Shown here piece by piece: positions 1 through 11,113 of a DNA stretch of 64,000 nt. This DNA comes from Ephemerocybe angulata (lineage: Eukaryota; Basidiomycota; Agaricomycetes; Agaricales; Psathyrellaceae), in NCBI GenBank assembly GCA_013368325.1, contig JAACJK010000220.1, positions 1,240,001 to 1,304,000 of the forward strand. The letters run 5' to 3'. How positions within the stretch are numbered: the stretch's first letter is position 1; each line of letters starts with the position of its first letter. The position numbers and the translations under genes were made by a program. Below the pieces are notes generated by a model. The model made no database searches and was not told where the DNA came from. It saw nothing but the letters and a program-made list of their open reading frames with translations.

Positions 1-554
1 GGCGGCGTTCGGGGCGCAAGAGAAAGAGCAGCGAATTCAGCGGTGGGCAAGACATGCTGGAACGCGAGGGGGTAGAAATGTTAGTTCCAGTTTCAATACA
101 CACACAGCGCAGGTAGAGAGGCGACCAGGGAAATGATGGGAAGGCCAGGCACTATCTGACGCCCAGGTTTGATATCATAGCGCAGTGACGAAACCCCACA
201 TACCTCTGTCTCGCTCGCCGGCATCATTGTCGTTGGCCATGACAGGGATAGGTTCAATGAGTGGTCAACACCAGTTCGAGCCTCAAAGTATGAACCCCCT
301 GGGGTAGCGCGAGCGACGACGGGCTGGGCGTCGTCGCTCGTGTGTTCTTCCGCCTCCTGGTCACCAGAACCGGGTTCGCACTGGCCCTCTGTTACTCTCC
401 ACCACTCGATGTCGGCGAGGACCCGCCTGCTCGCAGTCTCTGAGCCTGATGATCTTCGGTGACCACTCCCCCTGGCCGTGACACCATTCAAGGTGCTGGA
501 GTAGGGCGACGAGCGGGGGACCGGGGACGAGACTGTGCGACGAAGAGAAGGCAT
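1..554 (-). CDS. 5' part of an unidentified protein gene, cut by the left edge
   Basis: The ATG at 554-552 opens a 117-codon exon down to 204. It is rich in Ser, Arg and Glu and ends in a donor GTATGT. The next exon starts near 155, after a CAG (or alternatively at 151, after a TAG), and encodes a hydrophobic run (GLPIISLVASLPALC) that could be a membrane segment. A second intron of about 45 nt ends in TTCCAG at 57-58, and a third exon continues off the window. I do not recognise the family. The clean phase-0 first intron and standard splice signals make it more likely real than chance. The 3' end, and so most of the protein, lies outside the window. Confidence 0.5.
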
Positions 555-729
555 GGTGGATGTGCAGACGATGAGCAGAGAGGTTCGACGACGTGTATGA
601 CGACGAGCAAACGGCCTAGCGCAGTGCCTAGGAATGTGTGAGAGGAGGTGGGAGACACGAGAGCGTAAAAGGCCGAAGTCCGCTTTATATAATTTTTGAT
701 CTAATGTGACATCTGTGAAAGTCCCGGTC

Positions 730-1218
730 CTAGATAATCCTATTTTCTTTCCGGATCGCCCCCAGGATCTCGAGACAAGCAGTTATCCAATTCCGGTGAT
801 CTAACCTTGCTAAGTCCTTCTCCTCCTCCCCCCGCCGTTCACCAAGCGCTCCTCCTCGAAACACCCTGCTATCCTGCGATATAAGGCCAATCTCTGTCGC
901 GTCGGGGCCTGTTGCGTCCTCCAAGAGCTCGGTATTTCGCTGACTTCGATGACAACCTTCATCTGCATTGAGCATCAGAGCACACGGCATATGTTCCAGC
1001 GGCGCCTCCATCAGCTTCTCAATTCTCCATCCATAACGCTCAGACATGGCGAGGATATATTGCACTGGCTTTTGCATTGACAAGGCCAGTCTATTCGTGC
1101 AACTGCAGGCGCGAATCTTTGCATTTTGAGCCAGGACCGCCAGGGGCAGCGCCATGTCCGGTGGATACTGTCCATCCTCGCTGTCACTTGCTGTCTTGTG
1201 CTGCTTCGCATGTCTCAA
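730..1218 (-). CDS. weak 162-codon open frame, unknown
   Basis: An uninterrupted ATG-to-stop frame of 162 codons with no recognised motif, membrane segment or repeat. Composition is mixed (Arg, Glu and Leu rich) and gives little evidence of selection. No TATA box or clear splice pattern supports it. It may be a small gene, an exon of one, or chance. I list it because it is the only sizeable frame between the first gene and the gene-poor stretch that follows. Confidence 0.2.
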   Translation of the reverse strand: MRHAKQHKTASDSEDGQYPPDMALPLAVLAQNAKIRACSCTNRLALSMQKPVQYILAMSERYGWRIEKLMEAPLEHMPCALMLNADEGCHRSQRNTELLEDATGPDATEIGLISQDSRVFRGGALGERRGEEEKDLARLDHRNWITACLEILGAIRKENRII

Positions 1219-1660
1219 AGTACAAGCCGCGCTGACCTTGGTAAATACATCCGTACCACACGATCACTGCCAGAGGATTCTTCGCATCCCAAGTTCGCGT
1301 CATGCCCACCGTCATCTGTATCCAGGCTTTGACAAGCTCCTCGAAATTGCTCATAGTTTACCATTCAATTTCTAGGAATTCCATCATGCCCAGCAAGAGA
1401 CACATGATTGGGAGGAGCTCCCAGAGTCCGGCTTTCTCGCGTCCCCCTGCGACGATCTATGACCGATGCACCTCCTCCTGCCGACATTCGCTCGTGCAGC
1501 CTCAAATTCTCCAGATGCATTTTATCACCGATTCTTCACCTCATGGCAGTGGAAGGTACCACGGATCACTAAGTGCTAGCAAGCCGCACGGGGACGCCGG
1601 GTGATCGATCAGGTGGAATCGCGACTTTACGTCTCGTCGCCCTCCTCCCCACCTTCCTCG

Positions 1661-3721
1661 ACGCGTTTCGTATCAGAGATAGTCTACTAATAGCAGATAC
1701 ACACGTAAAGACGCGTAAAAACGCGTCGTATCCGTCGAGTTAGAGGTGCCTTCGGCGGCCTTAATTAGCGCGACGACGGGCGGCTCCCGATCCCCTGATC
1801 CCCACTGGACGCGTCAGGCTTGGTTTTTCAGCTTGTGAATTGCTAGCAATTTGACAAATGGATATGAACGTAGCGCCTCCTAATAATCAGGAGGCACCAC
1901 ATCTGCTAACCAACCCTCTTTCGCAGTTCCTGGGGTATTTTGGGTGACTTATCATCTGTGCCAGCGTCCAAATTGGGGGCGCTAGCTACCCGAGTGGCGA
2001 TTCGGGTCAACCTTATCGTCCGTCGAAGATGAAAAGCATCATTGGGCTTTCCGCAGAGCTTGTAGAAGGGGGAATCTTGGATACAAATGGACCACAAGCA
2101 GCTAGTTCAATGCCTACAGGTGTCATGAATGACTACCTTGAGTTGCCGCCTAGATCTCGTGTTATCACAATCCTTCAAAACCTCCGTAAGAATGTAACTG
2201 CAAGTAATATATCATGATCAAAATGATGTTAGGGAGCGATTTGGACGGTGCGGCTATTGCCCGTTATTGTTCTGTGCCATTAGCTCATAGCACCTTGGAG
2301 CTGGACAACGACGAGGGAGCCTCTCGCCATAGCGATCTATGCAGTAATACCCTAGTAGAAAGCCTGCCACTCCTCCCGACTGAATTTTGGTGGCCTGAAG
2401 GCTTGTATGTAAGAACGTCAGAAAAGCCAGCGGCCATCCAACCCAGTCGCCCAGGCTTTCACCTTCTAGCACCAGATCCACGGGTCATACCTTCCCTTGC
2501 CCCGCATACTCTCCATATTATGGACCGTCACAAGAGGCAAGACCTGGGTACGATCACCTCCAGGCAGTGCCGCTCATCCGAGTCCGGTCCATGAAAAGTG
2601 AAGTGGAAGAAGGGTACTATGGGAACGGAGAAGAAGTACCCCCCAGCGCTCGATCGTTTTTCCTTTCGGTCGTCTTCTCCAGCACTCCATCCAGAGTGGG
2701 TACTTTGCGGCTCCAGCTTGGATACCTTCTCCCCATCTGACCGTCCAGTGTCCTGTATTACCGGGCCACGAGCTGGTGGCGGAATGATACATGTTAAAAT
2801 AGGGGCTCTTGTGGTCACCCTCTTGATCGTCCACAGCAACTCTGATAGGATACGTTCGGCAAGATCGAGGGGCTTCAGTGGGTAGACTGGATGAGCTGCG
2901 TCCTTTTAGTGAGAAATAGAAGAAGAAGTCTGGTCGTCTTCTCGAAACGCGTCGCGCGACGCGTGCCACACTACGCCCCTAACCCTAGCCAGTCTCACCG
3001 ACGCGTCAATTAAGCCCTCGCGCGGTACTCGGTCATGGCTTGCCACCTCCTATACTTGGGCTCTTTAATCTCGACCTTAATGTTACAAGTGAGATGACAG
3101 GAACAGACGGAACGCAGCAACGGCTACAGTACCTACATCGATGACGATGCCTTATCTCGCCCAAAACCCAGCATCCAGCTCAAAGCCGCACTAATTCGGA
3201 AATGGGGGATACGATCATGATGCCATGGTCGCCGGTCAACTCCAAACTACTAACAAGAACCAGGGAACGCGTCTTTGGTAGGCTGGAAACGGCTTAGAGG
3301 CTGCATTCCTTCGGGAGACTTTCCTTAACAACCTTGTCTATCCCATAGCCTTGTCGGAAATGTGATACTGGATGAAGACGGGGAACTATGCTCTGGTCAT
3401 TTGAACGGCGGGTAAGGAAGGCAGTGAAACAGGGTACATACTTGCCGTGACGCTATTCGGATAACGACGGTCATGAGCGAAGTATAGAAGGACACATGCG
3501 CAGTCAAGACTGAGAGTAGCTATCTCGTCCGAGCGCTTCTAGTTCCTCCACAACTGAGTCGCCAGTTACTCCTGCTATCCAGCGTCAGTGCCGTGCCTCT
3601 CATTCCGATAAAAACGCTGCTAATTAATGAGCCACATACCATTCTAGCTTTCCACAAAATAAATGGTCAAATACCAGCCTTACAGCATACCCATCTCCCT
3701 CGATTGTAACGGACAACGCGT
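1661..3721. repeat. cluster of ACGCGT hexamers
   Basis: ACGCGT occurs by eye at 1661, 1711, 1721, 1809, 2947, 2959, 3001, 3267 and 3716. That is nine copies in about 2.06 kb, where roughly one in 4 kb is expected. ACGCGT is the core of the MluI cell-cycle box bound by MBF in yeasts, but no gene start is close enough here to support that role. Two pairs are tightly spaced (10 and 12 bp between starts). Confidence 0.5.
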
Positions 3722-3857
3722 AGCCATCTGGGTCTACCGTATACGCCTAGAATGCGTCCGAACAGCAACTTGGGGGTAGAGATCAATTCCGTGTACGTAC
3801 TCCTCCATCGGCCCCCGCATTCTCAGTGTCGAGCGCATGGCCAGTACTTCTTCGTGA

Positions 3858-3933
3858 TATATCTTCGGAGGACGAAGATATGATACTGCAGGCGAGCTCA
3901 GGTCGCCGGCAAATTCGTGCCTCCGAAGATATA
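3858..3933. repeat. 14-bp perfect inverted repeat with an internal hairpin
   Basis: The arm TATATCTTCGGAGG at 3858-3871 is exactly complementary to 3920-3933, with a 48-bp spacer. The left arm can alternatively pair with the sequence just inside it: ATATCTTCG at 3859-3867 against CGAAGATAT ending near 3881. Two mutually exclusive hairpins are therefore possible. No gene is attached to it. Confidence 0.6.
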
Positions 3934-4011
3934 GATTTAACAGCATACCTATAAACTATCTTTCATTACTCGCCATTAAAACAATTAGGTCAAGACACTG
4001 ACCGGTTTAAT

Positions 4012-4983
4012 TCACCTTTTACTTGCGGTTGCGCGCGTAGAGCGACTTTCCCCCACATTCCTTCTCCCATGCGCACGACTCGGACCCTCAGAAGGCCATC
4101 GCAGCCAATACCCATAATGACATAACCGTTTCACCTCCAACATAACCTCCGTCGCCTTCGATCCAGGCACCCAAACCTCATTAACACAGTAATACTCACC
4201 TCCAAGAGAAAAGGAAGCCAGTTTCTGACGTTCTGACGTTCTGTCCAATGAATCAGCTGTACACTTGGAATAGAAAACAGCAACTAGGTATACGTACAAA
4301 GCACCAGAAGTCAACAAACATGCAGACGTTTCATCGCTCGCTCTCGTGAGGAGCTGATGGTGGCTTGGTAGGGCGTCCTCGAGTTCGTAACGGCCTTGTA
4401 AATTAGACAGCAAGATTGAGGGCTGAGAAAGCGAACATACTAATCTTGATATTGCAATCTCTCGCGTGCGCGAGAGAGAACTTTAAAGAAGGCGGTCGTA
4501 GGCAGCGTCCGTGAACCTTGAATACGCCACAGATGTCTTCATCTTCTGGTTCCTCCTTAGGATCGCGAGAGCCTCGATGCTGAAAAAAGGGTACGCAGAT
4601 CGCACATATCTCGGAGGGTTGTCGACGAAGGATCCGCTGATATGAATGGCGTCGAAATGTTGGAAGGAGTAATACATCTCCTAAATGAATACGCACTGGA
4701 TACCGAATCTCTTCGAAAGCGTTATCGCTTGATACCAATATCCTACAAAAGGACTTAGACAACTTCTGCACGGAGCGAAGGAGCGATGCCAGACGCGCGA
4801 GACTATGATTAGCCTTCCGTGGTCTTTGAGAATACTGCAAGCGGATGCGGCATATCCATCTATCGCAAGGAATGAACATGTATCAGTCAGATGGTTGCAT
4901 AATGGTATGAAGAAGAGCTGGGCTATATACGTACCAGATCCGTGTCCTACAGTCTGCAATAGACTACTCTCCCAGCCATTCAA
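4012..4983 (-). CDS. candidate multi-exon gene, unknown function
   Basis: The ATG at 4983 begins a 16-codon piece ending at a donor GTACGT. A second exon can start after the CAG at about 4838. Further on there is a good intron with donor GTATGT near 4440, TCTAAT as branch site and ACAAG as acceptor. It joins two frames in phase (ending CNIKI, then RYELEDALPSHHQLL). Another GTACGT donor lies near 4300, and the last frame stops at 4012. The middle is ambiguous because a 66-nt intron-like segment gives an alternative ending at 4483. No domain is recognised. It could be a real gene, a decayed one, or partly chance. Confidence 0.3.
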
Positions 4984-6236
4984 GCCAAATCACATAACAC
5001 CACCAGCCCCAGAGGAGGAACACCGGCCCCGCATTACTGGAACCCCCAGTATCGGACACATACAAGGGATCCACAGCGAGCCTCGTGGGCGCCTTCCTAC
5101 CAAATCCAAGCACAATCAGAGCTTCACGAACGCGAAGCCCCAGATTTCATTCTAAAAAGCGAAGAAGAGAAGTATCATGAAAAAAATCCCACTTCCCTGC
5201 TTCGTAGGAGCAAAAAGCATCAATATGCAGATCGCTACCCCCACACCTCTCCCAGGGTGTCTACACCACGCGTGCGCGCTAGACGTCCTGGGTCCGCGGT
5301 ACGGTATGGCCAACCCGTTCTCGCATGTGGCAGGAGTGAGAGTTCCTTGGAGCGTGATCGCGCCGTAAGGATGCAACAGGTATCAGAGCCAATTGTGGAA
5401 CGCGAGCATCGTGTATGGATGACGAGAGGCTTCTAGGGAGCGTAAGCTATGAAGCACGTAGTTCAGACCCTTTTATTTACCAAGAGCTCCTCCAGCCATA
5501 GCCCGGGTTAGAAGCCCCCGCCACTAGCACCACGCCAGTAAACTTCGCTGAGAGTCGACCACCAATAGCCACTGTGACACAACAAGGAAGTCTTGTAAGT
5601 CCTCGGGGGAAGCGACGAGCCGAGTAAACGTGTGGCGGGCAGATCCATCAGTACAGTGGGCACACAGTAGGCTCAGTCATCTGCGCCCCACGCTACAGGC
5701 GAGTGAGCACTGCGATTAAGTGAGAGCGATCTGTGGTAATCAGTGTGCATCTGAGGTTCATCGTTGCCCCCCTTAAAGCCATTCTCACGCGCCACTGCTT
5801 GTAGCGAACATGAGGGAAGAAAGTTCAAGAAACGATGGTGAGGGTTGGGAACAAAAGCTTCGCCCGGCAAGGATTCGAATCAGCCACCTAGCTTATCGTG
5901 GGAATGTTGACCGGCAATCGGAACACTGACGCCGAGAGCTTAAGCGCCCATGTCCACGGCGAGCGTCAGTTCGCGACTTCAAAAAGGCGTGGATGGGAGA
6001 GAAAGTGCAGATGGGGAGACGTAAGAAGCTAGTTAAAGGTCGTAAAGTCGTTACAAAGGTCGTGAGGTAGAGATACAGACATGATAAACAAGGTCGAAAT
6101 ACAATGCTGATAACAAGAAGGAAACTTAAAAGTGTCCGTCGAAAAGGTGACGTGGTAACTGTACAACAGATGGCAAAGAGTGAGGGTAAAGGAGCTGAAG
6201 AACACAATACAAAGTTATAAAATACAAACCCAAAGT
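4984..6236. other. intergenic region, about 1.25 kb
   Basis: No supported gene. The right part (about 5900-6236) is probably the 3' untranslated region of the leftward 4-TM gene. Around 5855-5890, read on the minus strand, there is a tRNA-like T-arm/acceptor fragment (GATTCGAATCC followed by GCCGGGC), but no matching 5' half. Confidence 0.5.
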
Positions 6237-8531
6237 CTACATTCGCGTCCGTGGCGAGAGCTTGCTGGCGTACAAATCCTTTACCCCAAAGAAGATGCTA
6301 ATGGCGAAGGAAAGACAAAGCAGAAACGAGCAGGCTGTCGACGCATTATACGCAGTACACCTGGTTAGGAGCATCAGAGCTGGACCCACGTCGTCGAGAA
6401 AGGAGTAATCACTTACCAGCCACCATACCCCTTCTCCTTCCCACCTGTAGGACACCTCTTACCTGCAATCACAAACCCGAATGCGACACCCCACAGAATA
6501 AACATACCCGCGTTGATAAATGCAAGTTTGCGCATCCACCCCCGAGCAAACTTCCAATCCTCCTCCAGCTTCAAGGAAGCAACTAGTGACCGCCTCTTCT
6601 GCCTCTTCCGTTTCCGCCTTGCCCTTTCCTTATCCTTCGGAGTGTCGGCACCATCTCCCTTCGCAAAGAACGCTCCGGGCATCCCGCCGTCATCGAACAT
6701 CTCATCCTCCTCCTCGGAAGACGAAGACAAGTCGTTATCTCCTGGCATGCCGAAGGCATTGGGATCGACGATGAGGTTAACCTGCACGTCCCCCATTGGC
6801 ATTCCACCCCCTTTCTTGCCCTTCTTGTTCTTCTTGCCACCAGGACCAGGGAACATCATTGGCCCTTTCTTAGCGCCTTTCTTGCCACCCTTCTGCTTTC
6901 CTCCCCAAGCGCCTGCAACAGGAAGCACCATCATGCCTTGCGCGGCTGGGTGTGTGAACGAAGCTGCCGAGGAGAAGCGACGCCGGAGCGTACAGGGGCG
7001 TACGACGAATAGGTATAGAAGGAGTACGAGTGTGAGGGGAGCTAAAACGCAAAGGATGTAGAACGGAATTTTTCCAGCCGGCGGCGGCGGGGACTTTGGT
7101 TTCAAGACCTAAATACAAGTTCAGTATAGCCAGGGGCCCGGGCACAAAAGGGAAATAACTCACGATAGCTGCATAAATTACTGGTGCGCCAACAGCAACT
7201 GCGAGGAGAATTTGAAGAACTCTGACGGAGGTCCGGATATGAGGAGCCTGTGTTACCAAGCCTCCTTTACCGTCTGGGGTCCCAACGATAAGTTTGCCAT
7301 TGTCATCTCTCATCAAGCAGTCATCCTTCTCCTTCTCCTTGGCCTTCTGCCCAGCAGCGCGGACCTTGGAGTCCGTAGGGGTACCAAAGGCCTTCTCCAA
7401 CATGCGCATGCGCTTCTCCTTAACCTGAGGATCCATGGGGGGCTGATTGTATTCTGGAGGGTCATAGCTCCAGGGCACAACTCCTTCCCTCCCGTCCCCC
7501 AATAATGGGTCGTGGTTGGTATAGGATGGAGCAGCGTACGAAGGGTAGTCATCGCCCCCATTGCGAGGGTATGAATGAGGATGGATGTAGGCAGGGTCGA
7601 AAGGGGATAAGGGCTTGGGGTTTACTGCACCAAGCGAAGGATTGGGATTCCCGCTTCGGTAAGATGGAGCTCCACGCCTCGACGATGAATCGTTGAGCAG
7701 AGGTTGGGGTAGGGAAAGTCCAGCTTCGAGCTCGTATGCCTCGAGAGAGTCTGCACCATTCCGGGGTGGTCCCTGGGGGTGGCGACTGTCATTACTGTTA
7801 TACCAATTCCTCGACCATGCAGGGAACTGAGAGATGTCTATCTCGTCTTCTGGCTGGGGTTGTCGACAGCCTAGCTGGGGTGTACTGCCATGTGGGGAGT
7901 TGGGCAAAGAGTATGGGCGTCTCGACGATCTCCCGTTCGTTCTACCATTAGCAGGCAAGGGGACGGTGACGTTACTTCGCGGGGTTTCGTGTATAGATGT
8001 TGTCAGGGTGTTCATAGAGGATTGTGTTAAGCCACGAGTGACAATGGCTGGATACGATGAAGGTGGGTGGTCAGGGTTCCTCGGTTGGTACGCCCGCTGG
8101 TGAACTTCCTTCTTGCTCGAGTTCAACGACGAATCGGCGAAGGGGAATGCAGGATACGGATCCTCCGCCTTCCTTGTACGCAGTGTCCTCGCATAGTCGG
8201 CCAAGTCGAGGGCCTCTACGGAGACTTCAGATGCCTCCCGCTTCGGTTTCGCGTGTAGGACTGGGAATTCGTCGCTAGGAAGGTGCGGGTGCGGGTATTC
8301 CTCGACGAAATCATCCAGACGGCCGCCGTCGTAACCGCCTCGCCTGTGCGGCGGTTGGTCTCGTTGAAGTCTATTGAATGTATCTCTATTACCATTCGAG
8401 GAGCCTCCTGCACCTGGAGTCGAGGGAATGGGGTCATAAGGATCCGGAGACCAAGGCCGAGTGTACTGTCGTCCATAGCTTGAGGGAAGAAACTGGGAAC
8501 GTGGAGGAGGGGAATCGAGATTGTTGTACAT
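6237..8531 (-). CDS. four-TM (MARVEL-like) membrane protein with long N-terminal tail
   Basis: Three exons, 8531-7164, 7108-6417 and 6360-6237, give 727 aa. Introns have donors GTGAGT and GTAAGT; the second has CTAAC near its acceptor. Residues 1 to about 420 are a hydrophilic Pro/Ser/Asn/Tyr-rich tail. Hydrophobic segments follow near VRVLQILLAVAVGAPVIYA and FYILCVLAPLTLVLLLYLF, then a basic/acidic loop rich in Gly-Lys and Ser-Glu, then AGMFILWGVAFGFVIAG and SFLLCLSFAISIFFGV. Four helices with a loop resemble MARVEL-type topology, but no diagnostic residues fix the family. The last intron matters: without it translation stops at 6413 and the fourth helix is lost. Probably a plasma-membrane or vesicle protein (inference). 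Confidence 0.85.
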
Positions 8532-8884
8532 GTTGGGTATCGCGAGCTGGTCGTAAAGATCGTGTCAGTTCATGGGAATAAAGAGGGTATACGGCCTTGG
8601 GCGCTGTGGTCGGCGATCAGCAGGTTGGTCGGGACGACGTCAAGACTTGGAGAAATCAGGGGCTTCCTTGGAGGAAGAGGCGCCGTGAGAGTTTATGCGT
8701 AATCGCGACACCGCCACCATGATGGACAATGGCCACAAAGCGGCAAGCGCCCATTGTCAGCTTTGCCATTCATGCCCATGACCACTTAGCTGCATTATAT
8801 GGCTTTGACGAGACTGGTGTGGCACTCACATATATAAGGTGGGAGACCTGAGTGGTCTGCCTTTATCCCCCTTTCCACAGTATC
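8532..8884. promoter_or_regulatory. divergent promoter region
   Basis: These 353 bp separate two divergent starts (8531 leftward, 8885 rightward) and must hold both promoters. On the rightward side the sequence TATATAAGG lies at 8831-8839. I see no other clear element. Confidence 0.5.
8831..8839 (+). promoter_or_regulatory. TATA box
   Basis: TATATAAGG, 46 bp before the ATG at 8885. The spacing places transcription start a few bases before 8870, which makes 8885 the likely first ATG in the mRNA and argues against the upstream ATGs at 8839 and 8852. Confidence 0.55.
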
Positions 8885-9407
8885 ATGAAGATTGGACCCC
8901 CGAAACAAACTCCACCGTCACCAGACGCGCTATCCAAACTCGACCCCTCCGCAGGCCTCCCATGGATTGGGGCCGAAGAACTCAAGTCAAGGGAAGGGAC
9001 AGAGAAACTGCGGGTCATTGACGTCGCCAAGTACCTGATGCGAGAACGGGAGGCCATACTTCTGTCGCTTTGTGTCTCTCGGACAGACCGAGAGGTCGTG
9101 GTGTGGCAAAAGATGCTGCTCCACTCGATCTGTCGAATCAAGGTGCTCGTATCTCACATGGACCCTAAACGACATCTTCAGACGATCGTGTACATCAAGG
9201 AGACGCTTGAAAACGAAACTGGTAGGTCGCACTATACACAGTTTGCAGCGTTCCGACTTGACAAATTCCGTTTCAATTGTAGTCCTTGTTGTTAAATCAC
9301 TCCCGGAAGGAGATGCTACAACCGACCGCGATACAAGGAGCTTAAGCGACTCCGTGAGGCAGTCTTTGGAGCGTTTGTTGAGCCAAAGTTCGACGCCACA
9401 GCAGTAA
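8885..9407 (+). CDS. small protein of unknown function, 153 aa
   Basis: Two exons, 8885-9221 and 9283-9407, joined across a 61-nt intron (donor GTAGGT, acceptor TTGTAG). They give a 153-aa soluble protein. The N-terminal 40 residues are Pro/Ser rich. The middle is helical and charged (VIDVAKYLMREREAILLSL), and the C-terminus is Ser/Gln rich. No signal peptide, membrane helix or known motif is visible. The TATA box, splice signals and in-phase second exon support a real gene; I cannot assign a function. Confidence 0.6.
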
Positions 9408-9675
9408 CTCCAGCAGTGCATTGTTTTTGATTAAAGTTGTCCTGCAAGGGTCGAATGGTATCCAACTGTAGAGACCAGACCTCGGCTCAGTGCGTACATA
9501 CGACCTCTTTAATGCAAAATAATGTTCTCTGTCCTCTGCTTGGTTGTAACCTCTGACTTTAGCAGTGTCAAACGATCTGATCAATGCGATTAAATAAGCG
9601 CCCAACCAATGTCATTCTGACTACTTGAACAACTGGTGGTTTTCGACTACTTTTGGGTGACGCCTTATAGCGCTA

Positions 9676-9727
9676 GATAATCTAAGTAAAGTGTGGTGAG
9701 GTCGGGTTTAAATCCTCATGGATTATC
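9676..9727. repeat. nested inverted repeat, tRNA-like mini-fold
   Basis: GATAATC (9676-9682) pairs perfectly with GATTATC (9721-9727). Inside, TGAGG (9697-9701) pairs with CCTCA (9714-9718) and encloses GGGTTTAAAT, which resembles a tRNA T-loop/B-box. The 52-nt unit lacks D and anticodon arms, so it is not a nuclear tRNA gene as it stands. Confidence 0.4.
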
Positions 9728-9858
9728 TTTCACACCGAACTAACAGTGTGTTTGGCCTCTTTACGTGGTGCATGGCAACTTCATCGGACTTCAGGCGGCA
9801 ACTATATGATCACGTAGAAAGTAGTGTATAAAGTCTCAGGAACCCACATCGAGGCTGC

Positions 9859-9865
9859 TATATAG
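9859..9865 (+). promoter_or_regulatory. TATA box of the acyltransferase remnant
   Basis: TATATAG, 46 bp before the ATG at 9911: the same spacing as the neighbouring TATA at 8831. Confidence 0.45.
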
Positions 9866-9910
9866 ACTAGCACTGCAGCTGGCCTGAGGAGCACCTTTGT
9901 CGTTGCTGCT

Positions 9911-11113
9911 ATGGCCCTGCCAAGCACTGATTCGTCCAATGTCGCCTTCTATCCACTCACCCTATGTGACATCAACCAGCAGAGAATACACATGGTGAAA
10001 GGCTGGATTGTGGAAGGCGCCGTCAACGTGGGGAAGATACGGAATGCTCTCGACAAGGTGGTGAAGAAATGGCCTATGATTGCGGGGCGCGTCGAGGAAA
10101 CGGGGAGAAATGTGAGAGTTGGTTCCAATACTCATTCCATTTCCACCAGCTTACCTTGCCATGCCCATCGAGCGGTATTGTATCCGCATACCTCTCGGCG
10201 ACCTTCCCACTGGCTACAAGCCATACCCCTTCACGTCCCGAGACTCCCCCTTGCCGCTTTCGCACTACACGAAGATTCCAATCCCTGCTTTCAGCGAAGT
10301 CCTCCCAGACGAACTCTTCATATCAGACCCGCTCAAGATCGCTTACGGAAAGGACCTCTCGTTCTATGCAGCCAACGACATACCCATAACCCATTGGCAC
10401 ATCACCCGCTTCATGCAGGAGGGCCAAGAGTACTCGTGCATCGGCATGCTCTACTCGCACGGCATATTCGACGGGCTCGGCGCGACGTTCATCGTGCGAG
10501 GCCTCGTCGCCGAACTCGCTGGGAAGGAATGGAGGATACCTCTTCCTACCGTGCCTATCGCGCCTGGGCTCATGAGGTGACGAGGCCACGACGTACCATG
10601 ACATTCTTCAGCTTGGCCACACTCCAGAAAGCATGGGACGGCCAACTCGAGAGTTACCCACACAATTGCAACATCGGCCGGTCTGGATTCCCCATGCTTA
10701 CTGCGGGGAAGGTAAAAGACACGCCTCATCATCACCTGGCACACACGCTAGCCAAGGCTCGCATGAGCTCCTCGCGCATGGAGGACGCCCGGTGCTATTG
10801 GGAAATCTGGCAGGAATCAGACAGGCGACGCCCAGGAGTCGTGCTTCCTGGAACTCTGTCCGATGAATCTTAGACGTTGACCAATGTCTCTTTGGCCCGT
10901 GCGGCCGAGTTCGACTGGTCTCCTGCCGGTGGAGGAGGAACATTGACCAACTATGTCTTTGGGAAGATGCTGTTGGGCTCTCCTATGAACATGTTCATCA
11001 TCAGTGGGCGCCTAGGAAATGGGGATTTGGTGGTGACGTGCTTGGTCCCTCGTCGTTCAAAGGGCAAAGCACTTGAGGTTGAGCTGCTTAAGATGTTGAA
11101 GCAGTACGAGTAA
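9911..11113 (+). pseudogene. BAHD-type acyltransferase pseudogene
   Basis: The first exon (9911-10111) encodes the typical start of a fungal transferase-family (BAHD) acyltransferase, including VKKWPMIAGRVEETGRN. A 61-nt intron (10112-10172) joins in phase to RYCIRIPLGDLPTGYKPYPF and to the catalytic HxxxD stretch, read here as HGIFDG. That frame stops at 10580. The C-terminal half (TMTFFSLATLQKAW, YPHNC, then NVSLARAAEFDW) lies in the original frame. A frame change near 10565-10590 therefore coincides with loss of the roughly 100 residues expected between these parts. An in-frame TAG at 10871-10873 interrupts the segment before AAEFDW, where a Leu codon is expected. Intact members transfer acyl groups from CoA to alcohols or amines. 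The promoter still has a TATA box. Confidence 0.8.

Larger units (their letters stand above)
1219..4011. other. gene-poor stretch, about 2.8 kb
   Basis: Short frames on both strands overlap one another and none has a convincing start, splice pattern or domain. The stretch holds a cluster of ACGCGT hexamers (1661-3721) and a 14-bp inverted repeat (3858-3933), listed separately. I see no transposon termini, tRNA or other RNA gene. Confidence 0.6.
9408..9910. other. intergenic region with a structured segment and a TATA box
   Basis: No gene seen. It holds the nested inverted repeat at 9676-9727 and, next to the acyltransferase remnant, TATATAG at 9859-9865, about 46 bp before the old ATG. Confidence 0.5.

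Noticed and set aside
5855..5900. tRNA gene on the minus strand
   Set aside because: Only a T-arm-like GATTCGAATCC and a GCCGGGC end are present; no 5' acceptor half or anticodon arm pairs with them.
6513..7061. 182-codon frame on the plus strand
   Set aside because: It is the complement of the spliced 4-TM gene exon; its low-complexity composition mirrors that gene's Gly/Lys and acidic stretches.
9911..10873. a single 320-aa protein read straight through
   Set aside because: The unspliced reading loses the acyltransferase similarity between about 10112 and 10580; the protein motifs show that an intron and then a frame change lie inside.
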